From the NCBI GenBank assembly GCA_011390135.1, contig JAABSZ010000001.1:1-64000 (forward strand): a stretch of DNA of 64,000 nucleotides, written 5' to 3'. The DNA comes from JAABSP01 sp011390135. Its GTDB lineage: Bacteria; Desulfobacterota; Desulfobacteria; Desulfobacterales; JAABSP01. A program made the translations under genes and the position numbers. Below are positions 25,786 through 34,817 of this stretch, one piece after another (the stretch's first letter is position 1; every line of letters begins with the position of its first letter). The notes below the pieces were generated by a model. The model worked only from the letters and a program-made list of their open reading frames with translations, was not told the origin of the DNA and ran no database searches.

Positions 25786-26811
25786 TCAGTCGATCACAAT
25801 TACAACCCGGGTCTCCTTTAAAAATCCGGTCTGATGATCCGCCTGCAGAATATCTTCGCCGTCTTCCTCTTTCAATACCAGGTCAACCCTGTTTTCTCCA
25901 TCGACATCGGCTGCCTTTATCAGAAGCGGATTCTCCCCGATTCGGGACAGCTTTCGTGCCTGGCCTACATCTTTTCTGTAGGCGCAGAGACCGTCGGATA
26001 CCGCGGCATTGGGATCTGCGACACCGAGGCTGTAGATGATTTTTCCGCCGGCAGTTTTAATGGTCGGATATATTGCGGCAGAGACTTTCAGGCCTTTTGC
26101 ATCGATGACAAGGCCCGTAAACAGGATTTCGGTTTCCGGGGCAGCCTCCGAAGCTCCGGCCGGCTTCTCTTCTCCGGAATCTTCTGTTGTCAGACTTCTA
26201 TCTGCATCCCGGCCCTCTGCCCTTTGCTTCATCTTCTGCCCGGCTTGGGGGCGGGTCACTCTGGTGACAATGCCGATTTTATTTACTTTACTCATTTCAA
26301 AGGGCAAAAGGGCGGCGCTGATCCCGTTCTCTCCATGAATCGGCATGCTCATCTTGATCTGATAGCTGCCGTCTGCTGCCTGGCGAAGTTCCTCGACCAC
26401 CGCATTTTTGACCAACCCGGAGACCCGGGTGTTGACCACATGGTTTTCGTTGATGAAGTTGCGCGTGGTGGACTGCGAATCGACGCGCACCTCTTTTATG
26501 GTTTCCAGAAGGCGGGCCATTGCGGTATCGATAGCGGCCCGTTTCGCCCGGACCCGGGCCTGTGCGGGGCTTACCGCGTTCTGAGGCGGCACCCCGTCAC
26601 CCACAGCATAAACGACATTGTTTTCCCAGTCGATATAGCCGATCATTTCATCTTCCAGACTGCTGACCTCCTGGACCACCTGATCACCGCTTTCCATTTC
26701 GATTTTCAGCGGTTTCGGATCCTGGGCAAAAGCAGTTGTGCTGAAGACCATGCCGACAATGGCAGCCATAGCCAAAACGATTCCCGTTCTTTCAGATTTT
26801 GCTGTTTTCAT
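25786..26811 (-). CDS. LPP20-like secreted protein, 341 aa
   Basis: Exported protein with a signal peptide (about residues 10-32, STTAFAQ). The segment at 60-160 (DWENNVVYAVGDGVPPQN, ARVRAKRAAIDTAMARLLETI, FINENHVVNTRVSGLVKNA and SYQIKMSMPIHG) matches the layout of LPP20-family proteins: a repeated RA-A--A-R-L helix and a C-terminal strand pair. A charged linker (about 185-225) leads to a second beta-rich domain with FTGLVIDAKGLKV and IIYSLGVADP. The start at 26811 has GGAGG 7 nt upstream; the frame stays open for 58 more codons without a ribosome site. It is the first gene of the minus-strand envelope cluster. Confidence 0.72.
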   Translation of the reverse strand: MKTAKSERTGIVLAMAAIVGMVFSTTAFAQDPKPLKIEMESGDQVVQEVSSLEDEMIGYIDWENNVVYAVGDGVPPQNAVSPAQARVRAKRAAIDTAMARLLETIKEVRVDSQSTTRNFINENHVVNTRVSGLVKNAVVEELRQAADGSYQIKMSMPIHGENGISAALLPFEMSKVNKIGIVTRVTRPQAGQKMKQRAEGRDADRSLTTEDSGEEKPAGASEAAPETEILFTGLVIDAKGLKVSAAIYPTIKTAGGKIIYSLGVADPNAAVSDGLCAYRKDVGQARKLSRIGENPLLIKAADVDGENRVDLVLKEEDGEDILQADHQTGFLKETRVVIVID

Positions 26812-27234
26812 GAATGTTCCTCCTTTTCCGGTTTGGCGTTCATTTTTTCTCCCCTCCATACCACGGCCGGTGCAGAACTTCAAGGGCGATAATGACCGCG
26901 GAAGCGGACTGACGATTTTTCTTTGTCCCCGTTCATACTCTATTCGAATTACATACAAATATGATTTGACATCCCATCCTTTCAATGGTAAGAGATTTTC
27001 TAATAAGAAAAATGAGAAACTGATAAATATCTAAACCCGAGTTTTTTTAAGATGATTTCCGATAAATATGAGCATGAGGAGATGTTGGACATGAAATCAA
27101 GGGCCGCATTGTTTTTGGCTATTTTTGCTTGTCATTTATAGTTTTCGATAAGACAGGAGCCTCAGCAGATTTGGTAGGAAATTTCATAAGGCATAAGGTT
27201 GATCAACATCCAAACAAAGGAAAAAGGAGCTGTC
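26812..27234. other. Divergent promoter region, 423 bp
   Basis: AT-rich gap between the LPP20-like gene and the vWA gene, which should hold promoters for both envelope clusters. TTGACA occurs on the plus strand near 26963, but the matching -10 box (TAAGAG at 17 bp) is poor. A 16-codon leader-like frame (27091-27141) encodes a signal-peptide-like MKSRAALFLAIFACHL. No other gene was found. Confidence 0.4.
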
Positions 27235-29289
27235 ATGATCAAAAAATGTTGTGCGATTCTTGTTTTTCTATTTATCCTTTTGAGCATCAGCCTGACGGCC
27301 TTTGCAGAAGACAGAAAGCCGGTGGTCATTCCCGGAAAGACCTTTCTTCCCCTGAAGGTTCTCACCCGTCCCTTTGCCAATATCTATCAGAATCCGGATG
27401 AGAGCAGCGCTATCATCAAGGAGAATGTTAAGGTCTTCCAGTCCTTTTTTGTCTATACCCGCCCCGATGTCAGTATTTCCGAGATCGCGGCCGAAGGATG
27501 GTATGAAGTCGGAGAGAACAACCGCGGCGCGGTGATCGGCTGGATGAAGGCCGATGATGTCATGGAATGGAAGCAGACCATGTGCCTGGCCTACGAACAC
27601 CCCTCCGGAAGAAAGCCGGTGCTGATGTTCGAAGATCTTTCCGCACTTAGAGACCTGGTGAAGATGCCGGGCGAGGATCGGATCAGCAAGGCCAATACCT
27701 ACTATGACCAGATCAAGTCGGGCAAAATTCCCTCAGACTTTCCCGTCATCTCCATGGAGCCCGAGGATGCCATAGATATCAGGGATAAATTCTATCTGCT
27801 TCCGATCCTCGAACATGCAGCCATTGAAATCGAAGGCCGGGAGGGCAGACTGCTGAAAATGGCCGCTGCCACCCAAAGCGGCATCGGCGGACAGACATTG
27901 AAAGAGAATCCGGAAGCTTTCACTCCCGAAAAGGATACGTCCGGGGACGCCTCCAACCCCGAAGCGGAGATGTTCAAAAAGCTGAATATGGACATAGTCT
28001 ATGTGGTTGATATGACCGGCAGCATGGACCCCTATATCAAGGCTACACTGGATGCCATCAAAAACATCTCTTTGAAGGTGTCGAAGGATGCCGAGATCGC
28101 AGAGAGCGTCCGTTTCGGACTGTGGGGCTATCGGGACTCCATGGACATTCCGGGGATCGAGTTCACGACGAAGAATTTCACGCCCGAAATGCAGAAAGTG
28201 ACGGATTTCGAAAAGACCCTGGCGGGGGTGGAAGTCGCCAAGGTCGGCAGCAAGGACTATGAAGAGGATGTCTTTGCGGGGATGGACAAGGCCATGCAGG
28301 AGACCGAGTGGACCGAAAACGCCCTGAAGATGATCATCCTGTTGGGAGATGCGCCTTCCCACGCCCCCGGCCACAAATGGAACCACTCCGGGCAGAGTGC
28401 GGAAACCCTGCGGACATTTGCCGACGACAACAAATACAACATCTTCGCCTTTCATATCAAGGACCCCCGGGCAAAAGACTACTGGGATGCGGCCGAAAGG
28501 CAGTTCAGAACCCTTTCTTTGAACAGGGGCGTGGATGAAGCGACCTACTGGTCAGTTCTCTCCAATGATATGGATGCCTTTGGAAAGGCTTCCAAAGAGA
28601 TCGCAGATTCCTTTGTCACGCTTTTGAAGGATGTCAAAGTCGGCAAGGTGACCTATGACGAGATCAAGGATACGGCCGATTTGGGCACAGCCGGGCCGGA
28701 GCCTCAAAAGGCGGAAGCGGCCGGTGATGCCGGGGAAAAGGCGAAAAAACTGGGGTATGCGGCCCTGGTGGACTGGATCGGAAAGGAGAAAAACACCCCT
28801 GCGCCGGCCGATATCATTGCATGGGTCACGGACAAGGATCTCATCGATCCGGCCATCCCCTCCATGGATGTCCGGGTGTTGATCAACAAAAAACAGATCG
28901 ACTCCCTCCGGACGATCCTCCAGGAGGTGATGACCGCGGGCCGGCGGGGACTCATCGGCGGCGAGAAGTTCTTTGACGCGCTACAGGCCATTCCCTCGGC
29001 AGCGGCCCGGGGCGGAGAGCAGATCCGCAGCGCCGCATCCCTGGCCGAAACGGGCCTGCTTCCCGAATTCATGACCGATCTGCCCTACCGTAGCCAGGTC
29101 ATGACCATGAGCAACGAACTCTGGGGCAGTTGGTCCATGGATCAGCAGGAGGAGTTTTTAAACCATGTGGATGCAAAGATCAAATTGTACGTCGCGATCC
29201 ACAATGAACCCGATGGCTGGATTGCTCTTCATCCGGGAGATGATCCGGATGAGCATGTCTATCCGCTGAGCCTGACCGCGCTGCCGTAA
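27235..29289 (+). CDS. Secreted von Willebrand A domain protein related to the PpkA periplasmic domain, 684 aa
   Basis: Exported vWA protein. A signal peptide (residues 1-23, LTAFAEDR) is followed by an SH3-like segment (about 35-110, with PFANIYQNPDES and GWYEVGENNRGAVIGWMKADDV). The vWA domain (about 250-460) opens with VYVVDMTGSMDPYIKATLDAI, whose DMTGSM (about 259-264) is the metal-binding MIDAS, and has VRFGLWGYRDS and MIILLGDAPSHAPGHKW. This matches the periplasmic vWA part of the kinase PpkA as I recall it, but here no kinase domain is attached. The C-terminal 200 residues are mostly helical. AAGGAG precedes the ATG. It leads a block of ABC transporter, FGE-fold and lipoprotein genes, the TagQRST-like setting. 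Confidence 0.83.
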   Translation: MIKKCCAILVFLFILLSISLTAFAEDRKPVVIPGKTFLPLKVLTRPFANIYQNPDESSAIIKENVKVFQSFFVYTRPDVSISEIAAEGWYEVGENNRGAVIGWMKADDVMEWKQTMCLAYEHPSGRKPVLMFEDLSALRDLVKMPGEDRISKANTYYDQIKSGKIPSDFPVISMEPEDAIDIRDKFYLLPILEHAAIEIEGREGRLLKMAAATQSGIGGQTLKENPEAFTPEKDTSGDASNPEAEMFKKLNMDIVYVVDMTGSMDPYIKATLDAIKNISLKVSKDAEIAESVRFGLWGYRDSMDIPGIEFTTKNFTPEMQKVTDFEKTLAGVEVAKVGSKDYEEDVFAGMDKAMQETEWTENALKMIILLGDAPSHAPGHKWNHSGQSAETLRTFADDNKYNIFAFHIKDPRAKDYWDAAERQFRTLSLNRGVDEATYWSVLSNDMDAFGKASKEIADSFVTLLKDVKVGKVTYDEIKDTADLGTAGPEPQKAEAAGDAGEKAKKLGYAALVDWIGKEKNTPAPADIIAWVTDKDLIDPAIPSMDVRVLINKKQIDSLRTILQEVMTAGRRGLIGGEKFFDALQAIPSAAARGGEQIRSAASLAETGLLPEFMTDLPYRSQVMTMSNELWGSWSMDQQEEFLNHVDAKIKLYVAIHNEPDGWIALHPGDDPDEHVYPLSLTALP

Positions 29290-29370
29290 ATCGGTCTTTG
29301 CAGGGCGGCATTGGGCTGTCCTGCACAATGCCGGTCTGTCTTCATCCATTCAAACAGAGAGTTTCCTGCA

Positions 29371-30114
29371 ATGGCAGTCGAGAATGCTTTTTCCCTTCGA
29401 AACGTGGTAAAGGAAAGAGAGAAGGGCGGCAATCGCTTCGAGCTGATCGTCGAAGAGTTTGAAATCGGTGCAGGGGAGTTCGCGGCCATCATCGGGGCCA
29501 GCGGATGCGGGAAGAGTACCCTGCTGGACATGCTCGGCCTGGCCCTGAACCCGACCCGCGCGGATACCTTCACCATCCGGATTCCGGGCCGGAATATCGA
29601 ATATGAGATCATGGGCCGGAGCGAACCCCGTCTGGCCGATATCCGGAAGAAGCATATCGGCTATGTGCTGCAGACCGGGGGGCTGCTTCCCTTTCTGACG
29701 GTTCGGGAGAACATCTTTCTGCCCTGTGCCGTCAACGGCATGGCCGGTATGGAAGATCATGTGGACGCGCTGGTGAAGCGGCTGAAGATCGACGATCAGA
29801 TGCCCAAAAAGCCCCAGTATCTTTCCGGAGGGCAGCGCCAGCGGGCCGCGATCGCCCGGGCCCTCTCCCACCGGCCGCCCATCGTTCTCGCGGACGAACC
29901 CACGGCCGCGGTGGACAAGCCGACGGCCCAGGAGATCATCGACAATTTCAAGTCCCTGACCCGCGAGATGGGCGTCACCGTCCTGATGGTCACCCATGAT
30001 CTGCAGCTCGTGGAAGGGACTGCGGACCGGATGTTCACCTTTGCGGTGGACAAAAAGAGCGATCAATTCACGCGCTCCGTATGTTTCGAGAAAAGGGGCG
30101 GAGGAGAGGAATGA
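29371..30114 (+). CDS. ABC transporter ATP-binding protein (TagT/LolD-like), 247 aa
   Basis: ATPase subunit of an ABC exporter of the MacB/LolD type. It shows the Walker A GASGCGKST (residues 42-50), Q loop region VLQTGGLLPFLTVREN, signature LSGGQRQR (about 151-158), and Walker B IVLADEPT (about 171-178). The start at 29371 is chosen because the domain begins at once; the ribosome site is weak (GAGAG). The stop overlaps the permease start (ATGA), so the two are coupled. Its position after a vWA gene and before permease and FGE-fold genes matches TagT of the type VI regulatory module. The substrate is not known. Confidence 0.9.
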   Translation: MAVENAFSLRNVVKEREKGGNRFELIVEEFEIGAGEFAAIIGASGCGKSTLLDMLGLALNPTRADTFTIRIPGRNIEYEIMGRSEPRLADIRKKHIGYVLQTGGLLPFLTVRENIFLPCAVNGMAGMEDHVDALVKRLKIDDQMPKKPQYLSGGQRQRAAIARALSHRPPIVLADEPTAAVDKPTAQEIIDNFKSLTREMGVTVLMVTHDLQLVEGTADRMFTFAVDKKSDQFTRSVCFEKRGGGEE

Positions 30115-32000
30115 ATATGCGCCGTTCTTCGGGCAGTACCATCGGCGGGATCGTCTTCAAACTCTCGCTGAAGGATCTGAAACACGAGTGGATTCTGACC
30201 CTGTGTCTGATCATGGCCATCTCGGCCGTGCTGTCGCCGCTGCTGCTCCTCTTCGGCCTCAAGTTCGGCATCATTGCATGGGCCCGGGATTACCTGACCC
30301 AGGACCCCCGGTACCGGGAGATCCGGCCACTGACCAGTAAATCCTTCGCGCCCGAATGGTTCGAGGAGATGGAACAACGGGAGGATGTGGCCTTTATCGT
30401 TCCCATGACCCGGCAGATCTCCGCGACCGTGAAGGCGAACGTCAAGGGAAAGACCGGGAGCGAGCAGTTCAATGTCATTCCGACCCGTCCCGGTGATCCG
30501 CTCCTTCTGGAAAACGGCGCAGCCGTTCCAGAACCGGGAGAGTGTGTGCTGACAAAGTTTGCAGCCGAAGCCTTGGGGGCAGCCGTCGGTGATGTGATCG
30601 AGGCCAGTGCCGGCCGGATCGTCGGAAGCCGCTATGAGTACGGAACCCTGGAGATGCGGGTGGCCGGGATTCTGTCGCTGCGGGCCAGCGAGCTGAAGTC
30701 GGTCTATGTGCAGCTCGACATCCTCGAAGCCATCGAGCAGTACAAGGACGGACAGGCCGTGCCTGAGCTGGGCTGGTCCGGATCGACGCCCAAAGCCTAT
30801 CCCCTGTATGACGGTTTGATCATCGCGATGCGGGCCCCGTTGAGCAAGGTGGAGGAGTACAGCCTCTTCAACCGGACCGGATTTACAAAGATCGAGACCC
30901 TGGACAACGCCGAGCTGAAGGCCAGGGCCGGCTTTACCGTCTCATCGGAGATGACGGTCTATCGCCTCTATACCCAGACCAAACCGGCAGGAGAGGAGAG
31001 CATCCGAAATGTGGAGAACCGGTTGAGGGGGGAGAATGCGGTCATTTTCCCCTGGATCGCCCCCATCGGAGCCGAGCTGACCGACGGGGCCGGAAACCGG
31101 ATCTCGGAAATTTTTCTGCAGGGCCTTTCGACCGCGGGCAAAAGGCCTCATGCCGTCGGCCTTTCCCCCGCGCCCGACTGGAAAGGGGCCGATGCATCCG
31201 ACGGAATGCCCCTGGCGGTGATGCTGCCCGAGGGAATCGACGTTCCTGATGAAGAGGTCTTCATTCGGGTGGCCGGCGAGGAGAATCTTTTGACCTTCCC
31301 GGTATCCATCCTGCCGCAGCGGACCGACGCGGAGATCGCCTTCGTTCCAGAGCGGCTCGCGGGGATTTTGCGACTCTTCGGAACCCGAAACATCCGGTAT
31401 GATGAAACCATAGGGGAATTCGTCCTCTTTCGGAAGGGGTATGCCGGCTTTCGCCTCTATGCCCGAAGCATCTTCGACGTGGACCCGCTGCGCAGATTTT
31501 TCGACGCACAGGCCCTGCCGGTGCATACGGAGATCAACGAGATCCGGAAGGTCATCGAGCTGGACCGGGGGATGACGCTGATCTTCTGGCTGCTGGCCCT
31601 GGTGGGGATCGCGGGAAGTGTGGCCTCCCTGGTGGCAAGCCTCTACGCTTCAGTGGAGCGGAAGAAGCGGGAGATGAGCGTGCTGCGGCTGATCGGTCTG
31701 TCGGGGCCCAAGCTCTTCCGGTTTCCCATCTATCAGGGAATGCTGATCGGAACCGGGGGCTTTCTGGCGTCGCTGGTTCTTTTTTCTATCTTCTCCAGGA
31801 TGATCAACAGTTGGTTCCGGCCCTATGTGGACAAGCTGCTCGGTTTTCCCATGGAGGCCGGGGTCAACTTCTGCCGGCTGCCGCTGCTCCATATGAGCAT
31901 AGCGCTTATGGGAACAATTGCCATCTCGGCGCTGGCTGCGATGATCGCGGCCATGCGGGTGACGAGAATCGAGCCGGCCGAAGCCCTGAGAGATGAGTGA
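30111..32000 (+). CDS. FtsX/MacB-type ABC permease (TagS-like), 629 aa
   Basis: Permease of a mechanotransmission-type ABC system. One membrane helix near residues 28-55 is followed by a large periplasmic domain (about 60-480), and three helices lie at the C-terminus (about 495-520, 545-572, 595-620), the FtsX layout. EWILTLCLIMAISAV begins the first helix; SVERKKREMSVLRLIGLS is the typical cytosolic loop before helix 3. The start at 30111 has GGAGGAGAGGA upstream and overlaps the ATPase stop. It has the size of TagS-like permeases, longer than LolC or FtsX. I infer that it couples ATP hydrolysis to a change in its periplasmic domain rather than transport of a small solute. Confidence 0.85.
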   Translation: MNMRRSSGSTIGGIVFKLSLKDLKHEWILTLCLIMAISAVLSPLLLLFGLKFGIIAWARDYLTQDPRYREIRPLTSKSFAPEWFEEMEQREDVAFIVPMTRQISATVKANVKGKTGSEQFNVIPTRPGDPLLLENGAAVPEPGECVLTKFAAEALGAAVGDVIEASAGRIVGSRYEYGTLEMRVAGILSLRASELKSVYVQLDILEAIEQYKDGQAVPELGWSGSTPKAYPLYDGLIIAMRAPLSKVEEYSLFNRTGFTKIETLDNAELKARAGFTVSSEMTVYRLYTQTKPAGEESIRNVENRLRGENAVIFPWIAPIGAELTDGAGNRISEIFLQGLSTAGKRPHAVGLSPAPDWKGADASDGMPLAVMLPEGIDVPDEEVFIRVAGEENLLTFPVSILPQRTDAEIAFVPERLAGILRLFGTRNIRYDETIGEFVLFRKGYAGFRLYARSIFDVDPLRRFFDAQALPVHTEINEIRKVIELDRGMTLIFWLLALVGIAGSVASLVASLYASVERKKREMSVLRLIGLSGPKLFRFPIYQGMLIGTGGFLASLVLFSIFSRMINSWFRPYVDKLLGFPMEAGVNFCRLPLLHMSIALMGTIAISALAAMIAAMRVTRIEPAEALRDE

Positions 32001-32041
32001 GGCATTTGGTTGAAATATTCGGATCTGCGAGGAAAAACAAC

Positions 32042-33610
32042 ATGAAAAGAATTCTTCTGACCGCCGTTTTCCTGCTGTCTGCCGCGGGTATCTGCATGGC
32101 GGACATCCACAACCCCAAGCCCGCAGACGGCGATTTCATTCTTCCCATGCCCGGCGGCGGAAATATGGTCTTCCGGCCAGTCTTCATCGGCGAGGGAAAC
32201 AAGCCCTTTGCCCTGAAGCAGTACAGAATGGGAGATCCGGGGGGCGGTTTCAAAGAGTACCCGACCGATGTGAGCGTTGGCGGTGCATTTGTGGCGGCCC
32301 CGCCGACGGGGCCGCCGGACTGGGTCTATTATATGGGAAAGTATGAGGTCACGGAGGCCCAGTATGCCGCGGTCATGGAGCCGGGAAGCCGGAACGAGAG
32401 CCGGGAGCCGATCTCCGATATCTCCTGGTTCGACGCACAGGACTTCACCCGGAAATACAATCTCTGGCTCTTTGAAAACGCGGGGGACAAGCTGCCGAAA
32501 AACGAGGAGACGCCGGGGTTTCTGCGGCTGCCCACCGAAGTGGAGTGGGAGTTTGCCGCACGGGGAGGAAGTGCGGTGGAACCGAACCAGTTCGCAAAAA
32601 AATACTCCTATCCGGGCCCCCTGACCAAATATGAGTGGTTTGCGGGTCCGTCATCATCCCACGGCAAGAAAAAAAATATCGGGATTCTCGAGCCCAATCC
32701 CCTGGGGATTCACGACATGCTCGGCAATGTCGCGGAGATGACTCACTCCTTCTATCGGATCGAATACTACCAGGGCCGGGTGGGCGGCTTCGTCTCCCGG
32801 GGCGGACACAGCTATACTGCCGAAGGGAGTGTCCGTTCCTCCCTCAGAGAGGAGATCCCCTTTTACAAGCGCATCAGCGGAAAGACCGTCGCGACCCGGC
32901 AGCCGACATTGGGATTCCGGCTGGTGATCTCCTCTCCCATCTATGCAAGCCGAAGCACTTCAAAGGATCTGGAAACGGCATGGGATGAATATGTGAAGAC
33001 CACGAGACAGCCGCCCACTCCCCGGCCCATCTATAAGACCCTGCCCCTTTCGGCCAGAACCGATGTCCGCCTGGCGGAGGCAATGGAGAATCTGAAGCGC
33101 CTTGTGGACACCCTCAACACGATTCCCGATGCCCCACAGGACGCTTTTGAGCAGTTGGGGCTTTTGAATGCTTCCTTTCAGAACATCGAGTCCCTGGTGA
33201 AAAAGGCCGAGCACGATTCGGCATTTGCATGGGTCAAGGTGGCGTCGGAGACGGCCTATCTCATCGCGGTCCGGGAGATGAAGGAGCTGCCCGGAAAGCG
33301 AAAAGCCCTGGAGATCGCAACCAATATGGGCAAGACCGGGCTGATCGACAATATTTCAAAACAGATCCGGGACAAGGAGCAGAACATCAAGGAGGGGCTG
33401 AACAGCTACGGCTTTGCCTTCATGCAGTTGGAGAAAATCGCCGAAGAAAGCGTGAACAGGGGATTTGACCGATACCGGGATTTTCTGCTGCGCAGGGATG
33501 CGCCGGAGCAGATCCGGATGTCCAATATCGTTCGTCAACATTACCGGGATTATATGGACAGCCGGCGGTTGAACGCGGAGAAGTGGGAGGCGGATCTGAT
33601 GGGTTTCTGA
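32042..33610 (+). CDS. Secreted formylglycine-generating-enzyme-fold protein, catalytically dead (TagR-like), 522 aa
   Basis: Exported protein with a signal peptide (residues 1-19, GICMAD). Residues 30-305 have the FGE-sulfatase/SUMF1 fold: YYMGKYEVTEAQYAAVM, ISDISWFDAQDF, FLRLPTEVEWEFAARGG, LGIHDMLGNVAEMT, GFVSRGGHSY and TLGFRLV. The mature protein contains no cysteine, so it cannot be an oxygen-dependent formylglycine enzyme; a binding role is likely. Residues 320-522 add a helical region. TagR of the type VI regulatory pathway is also a secreted SUMF1-fold protein next to TagS/TagT. The ATG at 32042 has GAGGAAAAACAAC upstream; an upstream ATG at 31997 overlaps the permease stop. Confidence 0.87.
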   Translation: MKRILLTAVFLLSAAGICMADIHNPKPADGDFILPMPGGGNMVFRPVFIGEGNKPFALKQYRMGDPGGGFKEYPTDVSVGGAFVAAPPTGPPDWVYYMGKYEVTEAQYAAVMEPGSRNESREPISDISWFDAQDFTRKYNLWLFENAGDKLPKNEETPGFLRLPTEVEWEFAARGGSAVEPNQFAKKYSYPGPLTKYEWFAGPSSSHGKKKNIGILEPNPLGIHDMLGNVAEMTHSFYRIEYYQGRVGGFVSRGGHSYTAEGSVRSSLREEIPFYKRISGKTVATRQPTLGFRLVISSPIYASRSTSKDLETAWDEYVKTTRQPPTPRPIYKTLPLSARTDVRLAEAMENLKRLVDTLNTIPDAPQDAFEQLGLLNASFQNIESLVKKAEHDSAFAWVKVASETAYLIAVREMKELPGKRKALEIATNMGKTGLIDNISKQIRDKEQNIKEGLNSYGFAFMQLEKIAEESVNRGFDRYRDFLLRRDAPEQIRMSNIVRQHYRDYMDSRRLNAEKWEADLMGF

Positions 33611-33653
33611 TCCGTTTGTATGAATGATTGAATGGTTTGGAAAGGAGGATGTT

Positions 33654-34313
33654 ATGCGGAAAGAATTTGTCACTGTTTTGATGATCGCAGCTTTTGTTGC
33701 GGGCTGTGCGGGGATGTCGGACAGCCGGCGGACAAAGACCGAGGGAACGGCAGCGGGCGCGGGGATCGGTGCTGTTGTCGGTGCTGCCGCAGGGCAGATA
33801 TTCGGTAGAGATACAGAGAGTACTGTGATCGGTGCTGCTCTTGGTGCTGCGATTGGCGGCGGTGCAGGATGGGTCTACGGCAACCATGTCGCGAATAAAA
33901 AGGCACAATATGCAAGCCAGGAGGATTATCTGAATGCCTGCATCGCCTCCGCACGCCAAGTGAATAACGAAACTCGGCAATACAACGCTTCCTTACGGAC
34001 GGAGATCAGCCGGCTGAACCAGGAAATCGACCTGCTGGTGGCCAAAAACCGGCAAAACCGATCCTATCGAAACCAACTGGCCAGAAAGCGGGAGGAGGTT
34101 CAGCAGAAACAAACGGATGCGAATAACCGGTTGCAGAGAGCCCAGGATGAGGTGGCCATCCAGAAAGAAGTCCTCTCCAGAGAGAAGGGAGGGGGATCAT
34201 CCAATGAAGTGAGGGCCCTCGATCAGGAAATCGCAAGGCTGGAGCAGACCGCACGGGAACTGGAGAGCCAGACCCAGGCCCTTGCCGCGATCGATCAGAA
34301 AGCCAGAATCTAA
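33654..34313 (+). CDS. Glycine-zipper, coiled-coil lipoprotein (TagQ-position), 219 aa
   Basis: Lipoprotein with signal peptide and lipobox AAFVAGC (Cys18). Residues 30-75 are a glycine zipper (AGAGIGAVVGAAAGQIFG, then GAALGAAIGGGAGWVYG), a membrane-inserting or packing motif. Residues 95-215 are predicted coiled coil (SLRTEISRLNQEIDLLVAKN, LARKREEVQQKQ, RALDQEIARLEQ). It follows the FGE-fold gene by 43 nt with GGAGGATGTT upstream. In the Pseudomonas module an outer-membrane lipoprotein (TagQ) occupies the equivalent role; sequence similarity to TagQ is not evident by eye, so only the position is comparable. Confidence 0.82.
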   Translation: MRKEFVTVLMIAAFVAGCAGMSDSRRTKTEGTAAGAGIGAVVGAAAGQIFGRDTESTVIGAALGAAIGGGAGWVYGNHVANKKAQYASQEDYLNACIASARQVNNETRQYNASLRTEISRLNQEIDLLVAKNRQNRSYRNQLARKREEVQQKQTDANNRLQRAQDEVAIQKEVLSREKGGGSSNEVRALDQEIARLEQTARELESQTQALAAIDQKARI

Positions 34314-34343
34314 CCCTTTTCATCGAAAAAAGAGGAGGTCTTC

Positions 34344-34817
34344 ATGAAAAAGCTTTTCTTCTTCCTTCTGCTTCTGCTGCTGTTCGGGTGCGAGACCACA
34401 GGAGATCCACGCCAGGGCGGGTTTTTCGGATGGAATGAGGGCAAGGCGCAACAGCGGCAGGGCAGCCTGAGAGGAACCCTTTCGGAGGAGGAGGACGCGG
34501 GGAGGAGGGATAAAGCCGCTTCCGGAGAACTGGAAAGGGAGCGGCAGGCCCGGACCGCAGAGGAGGCGAGCCTGAGAAGTGATCTCGCTACGCTCGATGC
34601 GGATCTGAACCGGATTCAGCAGCAGATCCAAAGTGCGGAGGCCGGCACGGTTCAACAGCAGAGAAAGAAACAGAAGGCGCAGCAGGAACTGGCGAGGTTA
34701 AAGAAGCAGAAGGGGCAGATCCAGAAGAGCAGCCTTGCGGTTCAGCAGAAGAAGGAGAAAATCGAAATGCTCAACCGGGAGATCGAAAGCCTTCTACAGA
34801 TGGTTTCAAACCTATGA
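34344..34817 (+). CDS. Coiled-coil lipoprotein, 157 aa
   Basis: Small lipoprotein: signal segment LLLLLLFGC (Cys16) and a body that is nearly all charged helix, with two likely coiled coils (about 55-100 and 110-155; ASLRSDLATLDADLNRIQQQ and EKIEMLNREIESLLQMV). Composition is similar to the lipoprotein before it, so the two could pair or be old duplicates. It has GAGGAGGT upstream and overlaps the next gene by 4 nt (ATGA). Role unknown; anchored spacer or tether is an inference. Confidence 0.8.
   Translation: MKKLFFFLLLLLLFGCETTGDPRQGGFFGWNEGKAQQRQGSLRGTLSEEEDAGRRDKAASGELERERQARTAEEASLRSDLATLDADLNRIQQQIQSAEAGTVQQQRKKQKAQQELARLKKQKGQIQKSSLAVQQKKEKIEMLNREIESLLQMVSNL

Noticed and set aside
27091..27141. 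Sixteen-codon signal-peptide-like frame before the vWA gene
   Set aside because: Too short to support; could be a chance frame or a leader peptide. Not listed as a gene.
27235..34313. Calling the block a type VI secretion system
   Set aside because: Only the accessory regulatory set is visible; no sheath, baseplate, tube or ClpV gene is present in the window.
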